In this document: positions 23,401-33,900 of the stretch, in pieces
How the letters are laid out: each line of letters starts with the position of its first letter
Numbering within the stretch: the first letter of the stretch is position 1
Source: Thunnus maccoyii
Taxonomy: Eukaryota; Chordata; Actinopteri; Scombriformes; Scombridae
DNA: 64,000 nucleotides
Direction: 5' to 3'
Assembly: GCF_910596095.1 (NCBI RefSeq)
Contig: NC_056548.1
Span: forward strand, 11,743,151-11,807,150
Notes under the pieces: generated by a model
Told to the model about the DNA's origin: nothing
What the model saw: only the letters and a program-made list of their open reading frames with translations
Databases searched by the model: none
Position numbers and translations under genes: made by a program

Positions 23401-26400
23401 TAGGAAGCTTCTTCAGTTCTTTTTCCTTTTCGGAAGGCTTTTGAACTTTTTCCTTCATTTTTCTCTTTTCTTCAAGAGCCTTCTCGTCTTCCCTCTCTTT
23501 CTTGGACGGCTGTATTTTCTTTTCTTTAGATGGCTTTTGATCTTCTTTCTCTTCTTTAGAGGGCTTCTTCGCTTCTTTTTCCTCCTTCTCTTCTTTTAGA
23601 GGTTTCTTCACTTCTTTTTTCTCCACATGCTTCTTCTCCGCTGTCTCTTCCTTAGAAGGCTTCTTGTCTTCCCTCTCCTTCTTGAAAAGTGTCACGTTGT
23701 GTGGCATCTTCTCTTCTTTGAGATGTTTCTTCACTTCTTTCTCTTCTTTGGGAGGTTTCTTCTCTTTCTCTTCTTTGAGATGTTTCTTCTCCTCTTTCTC
23801 TTCTTTGAGATGTTTCTTCTCCTCTTTCTCTACTCTATGTGGTTTCTTGACTTCTTTCTCTTCTTTAAGAGGTTTCTTCTCCTCTTTCTCTTCTTTGAGA
23901 TGTTTCTTCTCCTCTTTCTCTACTCTATGTGGTTTCTTGACTTCTTTCTCTTCTTTAAGAGGTTTCTTCTCCTCTTTCTCTTCTTTGAGATGTTTCTTCT
24001 CCTCTTTCTCTACTCTATGTGGTTTCTTGACTTCTTTCTCTTCTTTATGAGGTTTCTTCTCCTCTTTCTCTTCTTTGAGATGTTTCTTCTCCTCTTTCTC
24101 TACTCTATGTGGTTTCTTGACTTCTTTCTCTTCTTTATGAGGTTTCGTCTCCTCTTTCTCTTCTTTGAGATGTTTCTTCTCCTCTTTCTCTACTCTATGT
24201 GGTTTCTTGACTTCTTTCTCTTCTTTATGAGGTTTCTTCTCCTCTTTCTCTTCTTTGAGATGTTTCTTCTCCTCTTTCTCTACTCTATGTGGTTTCTTGA
24301 CTTCTTTCTCTTCTTTATGAGGTTTCTTCTCCTCTTTCTCTTCTTTGGGTAGTTTCTTGGCTTCTTTCTCCTCTTTGGGTGGTTTCTTCAATTCTTTCTC
24401 CTCTTTGGGAGGTTTCTTGACTTCTTTCTCCTCTTTGGGAGGTTTCTTGACTTCTTTTTCTTCTTTAAGTGGTTTCTTAACTTCTTTCTCTTCTTTAGGA
24501 GGTTTCTTCTCCTCTTTCTCTTCTTTGGGTAGTTTCTTAGCTTCTTTTTCTTCTTTGAGTGGTTTCTTGACTTCTTTCTCTTCTTTGGGAGATTTCTTGA
24601 CTTCTTTATCTTCTTTAGGTGGTTTCTTGGCTTCTTTCTCTTCTTTTAGATGCTTCTTTTCCTTCTTCTCTTCTTTGGAGGGTTTCTTCACTTCTTTCTT
24701 TTCCTTAGAAGGCTTTGGTACTTTCTTCCTCTGGGGTTCTTCTAAAAGCAATTAAGAAAGTGTAATTTACATGTCTGTAAATGTCTAACAATGACGGTTA
24801 CCTGGTCACCTGTTATCAAGTGACCTGAGTTATTAAGAGAAACTAAGTTGTAAGTTTACACGTGGACATTTGAGCAATATTTTATTATTACAGACCATCA
24901 TTTCATGATTAAGTGTAATTACCTTTGGGCTTCTCTGGTATCTTCTCAGTAGGTTTTACCTCAGGTTTGGCCTCCTTCTTTGGCTTTTCTTCCATTGGTT
25001 TTATCGCCACGGTTTTCTCAACTTTGGTTTTGTTCTCCTTTTTCTCCTCCTTTTCAATTTCTGTGGCTTTTAGGTCTGTATGCAACAGTACATTTTCTTA
25101 AGAAAAAACATCAAGTGTTCACATTCTTGTCTTCACAAAATAATTTCACAAGAATATTACCTTTCATAAGGGCATCTTTAACTTCTTTTATAGCGTGTCT
25201 TTCCTTTGCGTCTTTGAGAACTGAAGTATATCATACAAAGATATATAAAAATATACAGTATTTATGTAAACAGTGTAACTTGCCTTTTTCCACAATATAT
25301 GATTCAGGCTTGTGTTATAGTCATGGCAAAAGATCATGCTTGCATAAGCACTATAAGCACTACTGTGCTAAAAACACTGTAATTAAAAACACACCACAAG
25401 CTGGATGATGTTCAATAGGTAGAGCTGTACAAAAAAGAATGATATTGTGTTATTCAGTGAAAAAATTTCAGTGACAATAACTGTGGAGGGCAGGCAGGAC
25501 AACAAGACAACAGTACATCAGTACATTGACTAATGTCCTCATCTCGAAACCTAGTCCCTCTCTGTACTAATGACCTCAGCTCACTGCCAAAGGCAATGAC
25601 TGCATGCTTTAAAAGAGGAACATATTAGCACCTTGGGAAATAGACGTCTTTACTGAGTCATCAAAAAGAAAAACAGCACAGTTAAGGAGGCTGTAACTGA
25701 CAGTACCGTAATAGTCTCAAGATCCTTTTTCCAAGTAGCTACTCACACCCAAGTTAGGATGAGTTTCTGATCTAAATAAAACTTAACTTGATCTGTTGTG
25801 TCCATCTTTATTTACTTTTCAATTAAGACCATAATTCGTCTTTTAAAGGAAAGCATGAATATTTTTGGAGATATAAAATGAGAGGATCAATGCAGTTTAA
25901 TTGCTGTGTTTCTAGTAGAGACTGGTCAGGGACACAAAATTATGCAATGCAAGGCAAAGACATGAGTGGATGTGATCAGTAATCCCTCTCGGCAACTCTG
26001 ATTGAGGTGAAGACATGTCTGGGCGAGTAGAATTTTGCTACCTCAACCTGATCAAAAAATTTGCACGTATCCCGAGGTTTTGTATCTCCTATTCTTTGTA
26101 CAGAGGTAAATAGGAAGGGGTGTTGAAGGAAAATAACAGAAAGAACTGAAGTTACTGGTGAATTTTGAAAATACACACCAATATAGCACAGATGCAGAGG
26201 TTGCTAGCTAGCTAACGTTACAGATAACGTAATCTTTACAGTCAAAACATGCTGTTTAGCGAAAGTCCAGTGGTCAAATTCACATATAGAGCATAAATTT
26301 GTTTTCGTATTCAATATGAACACATCCTATAATTAACAAAAGACATCAGAAAAACAAACTTAGATTACCCATCAGCGACTGGATCCAGAATGGGTTTAGT

Positions 26401-27962
26401 TTAGCTTAACCTAAAAACCGCAAGCACAGGGAAATAGTAAGCCTTACAACAAGTCCAATTTCTTATTTGATTGTATCCTAAAAAGCTACACATACATCCA
26501 AGTGTTACCTGGGTTTTGTTTGGAGTCATGATATTGTGAACAACTGGAAACCATATGAGGACTTTTGAGCTGAACTGTTGCAGCTTTGCAGTTTCACTCT
26601 ATTTCCATTTTGTGCTAAGCTAGGCTAAACACATCCCGCACCTGTCTGTACTGGACACACAGATATTAAACTGGTAAATTCTCCTTCTCAGAACAAGTGA
26701 ATTTCCTGAAAAGGTGGAATGTTATGTTTTTTAAAAATTTTTTATCTGTAATAAGCCTGGCCATTTCTATCATGAAAACTTTGGTTTTGTTTAAAACTTT
26801 GATGTTCTGCTTAGTGATTATTAATAGTAGCTACCATCACAAAAACAATTCACAAACATCATTTTAACAAAAAAACACTGAAATCGAAATATGAAACATG
26901 TCACATCAACCACCGAACAAATAACTGTTAGGCCCTAACAACTTTAGTCATGTCACAACCAACACATTTAGTAGAAAAAACCCACATTCATCATGTTACA
27001 AAATGTTAAGAAATTGTAAATATGATAAAAACGTACAATGTCATTCAACATTACATTTTCACTCATCATTCAGAAACATTTTCATTATCAGATAATGAAA
27101 GAATTATGAAAACTATGTGATGATAATGGTAAAGATTGTTGTACCTTTGTCATGTTGTTTGTGTTCTTCTTTGTGAACAGCTCTGGATCCGACTCTTCTG
27201 ACTCTCTCAACGGGAATATGAACCTTCCTCTTTCGTTTAGGTTCAGTTTTCCCATTCTCGCTGTTGTTGTTGTTCTCATCGTGATCATCGACAATGTCAG
27301 CGTGTTCGTCTTTGTCGTGAACATGTGGTGAAGTCATCGTTTCTTCTTCATCCTCATCATCAGATTCAGATACTAAACTGTCATCATTGAGCTGTTCAGC
27401 TGACAGAATTTCAAGATGAAGATGTTGGACTGATGGCTCTTTTTCTTCTTCCTCCTCTTCTTCCACTGCCTTATCATCTTCCTCCTCTAGAGCCTGATCG
27501 TCCCAATCAGTTTTTACAGATTGATCTTTGACATCAGTATCTTCATCACCATGAAGATCTTTTTCTTTGTCATCTTCATGGTCATAATCTCTGGTCTCCA
27601 TATCTTTATCAATGGTGGCAGCAGCAGCTTCAGTCTCCTCCTCCTCCTCCTCTTCCTCCTCGTCAGCCTCTACAACATCTTCTTCTGTTATTGCCTCCTC
27701 CTCCTCACTCTCCTTCTCCTCCTCCTCATCTTGTGCCAAAGCTTCTGCCAATTTGGTCTCCTCCTCCTCTTCCTCTTCCTCTTCCTCCTCATCTTCAACC
27801 ATGTCTTCTGTTTTTGTCTCCTCCTCCTTCTCTTCCTCCTCATCTTGTCCCAAAACTTCTACCAATTTGGTCTCCTCCTCCTCCTCCTCTTCCTCTTCCT
27901 CTTCCTCCTCTTCTCCCAAACCTTCTTCAGTTTTGGTCTCCTCCTCCCCATCTTCTTCCTCC

Positions 27963-27994
<32 letters not shown>

Positions 27995-30900
27995 AGTTTT
28001 TGTCTCCTCTATTTTCTCCTCATCCTCATCTTCTACAAAATCTTCTTCAGCTTTGGCCTCCTCCTCTTCCTCCTCCTCCTCCTCCTCCTCATCTTCTACA
28101 AAATCTTCTTCAGTTTTGGCTGCCTCCTCCTCCTCCTCATCCTCTTCCTCCTCCTCCCCGTCCTCCTCATCTTCTACCACCTCTTCTTCTGTTTTTGTTT
28201 CTTCCTCCTCCTCTGAATATTCAACCAAATTTTCTGCAGTTTTGGCCTCCTCCTCCTCCTCCTCCAGCTCCTCCTCTTCCTTTACTTCAGCCTCCTCTGT
28301 TTTAATATCTTCTTCTTGTTCTTGTTCTTTGTCATCATCCTCTATTTTGAAGTCCTCCTCCTCCTTTTCTGTGTCAACACTTCCTTCCTCTTTTTCCTCC
28401 TCCTGCTCTTCCTCATTTTCCATGTGTGCTCCATCCTCCTCTGTTTTAATCTCCTCCTCCTCCTCCTCCTCCTCCTCCTCCTCTTCTACAGCATCAACCT
28501 CTTTTGCTTCTTCCTGTTTCTCCTCTTCACTGTCAGCAGCATCAAGGATTTCCTCATCTTTCAGTGACGGTTCGAGTTCTGTTTCTTCAATGCCGGCATG
28601 TTTCACTAGTGGTGTGATAGCAACAAATTTAATCTCTCTTTCATTGCATTCTTTAATCTGACTAACGAATATGACTATTGAGGAAAAATCATGTGAATAC
28701 CATCATCTTCCTCTGTCTCTTTGCCATCTGCTTCAGTTGGAACCTCAGCCTCCTCCTCCTCCTCCTCCATCTTTGAGTCTGGGGCTTCACTTATCTCCGG
28801 AGCAGGAACAGCTTCATGTTTGGCAGCGTGCATGATCTCTGTAACTGTATCATTAACCGATGTGACCTCTCTTAACAGTTCTTCACATCTTTGGCTTTTA
28901 AAAAGTAGGTCCAAACTTGTTTTTTTGGTATACGGGGACTTTGATGGAGTAAAATGAGTGATACATTTATACCACAATAAAGTATACACCACATGCTGTA
29001 GTTAGCGTCCTTCCCTATTTGATTATGAACATTTTGACTGTTTTTTTTACAGTTTTTTTCTCTCAACACTTTCCAAAATAACTTTAATCAATAATAATCT
29101 CAGCGCTAACTTTTAAAGCATGTGGTGTAAACTTGTACGATGTACACACAGATGAAATGTCATTCAGAACAAACAATACAAATACATGATGTATCACAGA
29201 TAAATTGTTTTACATACAGATGAAGGTCAGTCACTCAGTCGGTCGTACAGAAGATGCTTGGACAATGCGGGAGAGGGACACAAAGGAATGCAACTCCAAA
29301 GGACACATTTTCATGCTTAGTATTACACAGAAAACCCTCATTTCAAATGAGTTTTGAATGAGTTTGAATGAGAATGAGTTTTATTTTGTAAATTTAAAGA
29401 CCTGTCAGTGTGACAAAGGGTGCGAGTGATGCAGTAACAAACCCATAAGAACTTGGTTGTATAGAGACATTTATTCCAATGAAATTATACTGCAGGTATG
29501 ATGCATATTTGTTCATGCAGTAAGATTATTTAAATGATTTAATAAGTGAAACATGGAGTTTATTCAAACAAGAGTGACATACAGTTTCATAGTACACCAG
29601 GCACACAAGGCAGACTTCAGACAAGAAGTGGTAAGAAAAACAAAAAATTCAATTTCATGCATGAAAGGTCAGAAACAGATATAGAATAAACACCCAAATA
29701 GGTCTATGCACACTATTTGCCGCCAACACACATTGCACTTGTCCGAAGTAAACATATATAGTGTACATATCCAATGTGTATTCTCTTACCTTTCTCGAAA
29801 GGTGGCAGAAATTCACCTACATTTCAAAGAAGATATGGTAATTAAAGACAATAAGCTTGATTTGTAAAGAAGTTATTTTTAGTGTGACAGCAAAGAGAAA
29901 TAGAAGAATATTATCAGTACTTACCTTTCCTTCTGACCAAATTAATATCAGCCGGAGAAATTTCATCTAAATAAAGAGAAAAAAAAAAGACATACTGTGT
30001 GATTGTCGTTTAACTGACACAAATACATAAAAACTGTAATAAAAAAGTGAAACCTTTTTCAGTTACTACATCTACAACTGGTGTGGCAAGAGGTTCACCT
30101 AAAACAAGAAAAAAAGAAAGAAAATGTTTTTTTTTTAGTATAAAGTGTATTTTTTTAATCTTTTCTGCAAGTCTAATAGCATCTTAGCATAATTTCGTGT
30201 ATAACCAATGCAAACAAGCATACCTTGATCACCAACGAACATGCTTGATATATAAGCCATGAACAAATCTTTCTTGTCTGAGACCTCCAACACAGCATCT
30301 TCAACAACTTTCATGGGGTCAATGGACACCTCAGGCAAGATTCCTGAAATATCAACACACCACACAGTGAGTAAAAGCTCTTCACAGTATTCCTGACACC
30401 ATACTTTATATTCTTATAATGCTCAATTCGGAGAAATGTCTAAGTAGTCACAGTATAAAATGGGATGGAAATTTTCTGCCATTATATGTTAAAACAGACC
30501 TTGTTCACCCATCAGCAATGTGGAGAAGTAGCTCACAAGCATGTTAATCTGTTCTGTGGTGATTTCTGCTGTTCTCTTCAGGACTGCCATAGGACTGAAT
30601 CCCACAGAATGCTGGACATCTGATCAACAAAGAAGTCAAAGCAATTATTTTCATGAATAAATATTTAAGATATAATTGAGTTTGTAGTTGAAGACTACAG
30701 CTGTCAGGCTACAGAGGAAACATTGTAGAGGTTAAAATCCATGTTTGATATTGTACTTGTTAATGCAGCCAGTATTACATCCAAGACTGCAAAAAGCACA
30801 TTCTGGATGTATCCTGCTATTCCACTTACAATGTCATTTTTTGCTATGTAGACATTTTAAAAGACAATTAAGGACTTATCACTACCACTACTACTACAAC

Positions 30901-33900
30901 AAGCTTTTAGTACCATAGTTAGTGGACCTTCATCCTTTTAAATTTGTATTTTAGCAACCAGTTTATTCTAATGTACAGTGCAATGCCATTTAGAAACACA
31001 AACCAACAGTTTTCGAGTAATTTAGTAAGTAATTTCTAGTATATGTAGCAACAAATAAGGATTCAATAAGACAGGCATGATGATACTTCATGTACATATT
31101 GCACCACAAGTAATCCAAAGGTTAAAACATGAAGCAGGTACCTTTCATTATATCCAGTACACTGTCTAAAATGAAGCAGAGCGCATCCTGGATGTAGCCC
31201 ATTATTACACCCACAGTGTCATTTGTAACACTGAAGACATTTCTGCCAATTACCACGGGGTCGATGAAGCCAAGGTCAATGATTCCTGAGGGAAAAAAAC
31301 AAAATGAAGGAGTATAGAGAACAGATATGTACAACCAATACTATAGTGTTAAATTGTAATTTTAAAATGTTAAGAGGTTACAGATTAAGCAGAATGTTAA
31401 GTACCTTTCGCTACATCTAGAATACTGTCCAAAATGGCACAAAGCACTTCCTGGACGTAGCCGCCCACTTCACACATAAGCTCATTAGTAACACTGAAGA
31501 CACCTCTGCCTATTACTACAGGGTCAATGAAGCTGAGGTCAATTTTTCCTGAGAAAAGCACAGACATTTGTTAGGGGAAAATCACTGATTAATACTTAAA
31601 GCAGACACTTGAGCTCAACATAAAGCAAATTATTGAAGTAGTTTAAGTAATTGGCATGATTATCATGTTATTTGACTGGGTGTGAAACATGGAAGGCAAA
31701 TAAAATCTTATATTCAAATGTAGATTACAAACCTCTATTTATAGCCAATATAATATCAATTATAGTATCCATGATAGCACAGAGTGTGTCCCTGATGGAT
31801 CCCACCACTCCACACACGAGGTCATTAGTTGAATGGAAAGCTCGTCTGCCGATGATTACAGGGTCAACGTAGCTGAGGTAGAAGTTTCCTGGGTTTTGGA
31901 AGGAGATTTTTAGAGACATGGGTTCATCACATTTATATAAAAATGCTCTGTTCCTGAAAGTTTGCATATTGTTCGAGTATTAGTGTCGTTTCATACCCTC
32001 CTCATCTGAGAAATATCGAACAAATCCATCCTTTGCTTCTGCTATTTCATCTGCCGCATAAGTGGCAGCAGACATGGGGTCACTTAAATCAGGCGCACAT
32101 TCTAGGGGTGCAGAAATGAGAGTCAGATATTACAGTACTTGCTTTTAAACATAACAAAGTGTCTCATGCATGCCAGTTCACTACTGTACCTTGAAACTTA
32201 TTGAGCAGACTGGATACTTCATCAACAGCATCGTTTACAGCTTGCACAGGGTCCGTTATGATTTGCTGAATGTCTGAGAGTACCAACAAACAGACATACT
32301 GATTAGTCTGCATGTCTGATGACTGAAATGACATTACATTAAAAAGAAACCTTTTTGTTTAGGTATTTGTGACTTACCAGGGACTGCTTTGTACTCCACA
32401 AAGTCAAACATCACCACTCCCACCACCACCCAGGACAGCAGAGCAGCCAGAGCAATCATCAGCTCCACAGACACTCTCAGCTTATTGAGGAGCCCCAGAC
32501 CTTTAGGTTTCTCAGAGCTCGCCGGTGGTGCTGCGGCTGCTGCATTGGGCTCACTGGCGGCGGACGAGGGGCCGGATTTGTCCCCTTTATTTGGAAAAAC
32601 AAAAAGATGCTAAAGTCACTTTGAGAACTCTCAACATCATCAAGACAGACCTGTTATTGGTCAAAGTACTGATGGTTATGGTGTTTCTTTTATATTGTTT
32701 CTGACTTTTTAAAGCTTCTATGCAAGAACAAGTTGTTATTATTTATTTTTTGATTTGTTGTATGTTAGGTTCATTCTTTTACAGTCAGTCTGACTGAATG
32801 GCAGGGCAGATATATCAGCCAATATTAGCTTATCACAAATGTATTAGTATCTGTATATATATATATATAATTCTGGTATGTGATGGCAGGTAAGTAACAA
32901 GAAATTGCTCTAGAGAAATGACAAAGATATTTGTTGAAATGACATATAGTGGTTTGTCCATAGTTTCATAGTTTATTTTTCAACTGTAAATGTCTCACTC
33001 AGTACATATCTATGTCACACTTCTTTCATGAACTAATTTAAGGGATCCTTTTGAAATGTGTTTTTTTCAATGTCATGTGTATATGTAAAAAAAAAAACAC
33101 TGCAGATACATCGTTGTTGGATTTTTTAAAAATCCCTAAAATATTGATATCAGTACCTGCTTTAAAAATTCATTATTAGTCTGGCTCTTGAAAATATCCT
33201 CTTACAAAAGCTTCTTTTTGCTAACTACAAAGTTCCTAATGAATGTTAATTGTCCATTTCCATTTTGATAAAAAGTTAACAGAAGATCCTTGTGTGATGT
33301 TTCTAGGGCTGCAACTAACGATTATTTCATTACTGATTAATCTGATTATTCTCTTTATGAATTGTTTTGTCTACAAAACGTCAGAAAATATAACTTCAAG
33401 GTGATGTCTTCAAATGTCATGTTTTGTCCGAAATTCAAAAGATATTCAGTTTATTGTCACATTTGAGAAGCTGCAACCAGCAAATTTTTAGCATTCTTCC
33501 TTCAAAAAATTACTAAAACGATTATCCAATTATCAAAGTAGTTTCTGATTCATTTTCTGTCCATCAACTAATCGACTAATCATTGCAGCTCTAAATATTT
33601 CTACCTTGAATATCGATCTGGTCCATTAATATGTTCTTATAAAAAAATCATTCATTTTATGACTTTAACACATGCCTTAGTCAAGTCTCTGACCAGGAAG
33701 TCACTGTATTGCGGCATGTATGGAAAAAATGATGTTCTTCCAAAGCCACATTTCATGTCTCATCATCTTCTCACTGCGGCTAAACCCTGATAGGTTAGGA
33801 ATATTTCTTATTTGATAAAAGGATTTAAATCACTACATGGTTGAGACAGTGTGTCTGACATGTGTGACAGATTATATGGTGTAGACAACCGCACTTTATC

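Noticed and set aside
23791-24350. Regularly spaced direct repeats, superficially CRISPR-like
   Set aside because: The units abut with no unique spacers, are translated in frame within triadin, and the DNA is from an animal.
22845-24755. Plus-strand open frames rich in Phe/Leu/Ser (up to 241 codons)
   Set aside because: Antisense shadows of the KEKE exon; same 90-bp periodicity on the complementary strand.
27521-28661. Long plus-strand open frames rich in Ser or Leu (up to 349 codons)
   Set aside because: They are the complement of the Glu-codon-rich triadin exon; GAG/GAA triplets read backwards give CTC/TTC frames without stops. No splice or start context of their own.
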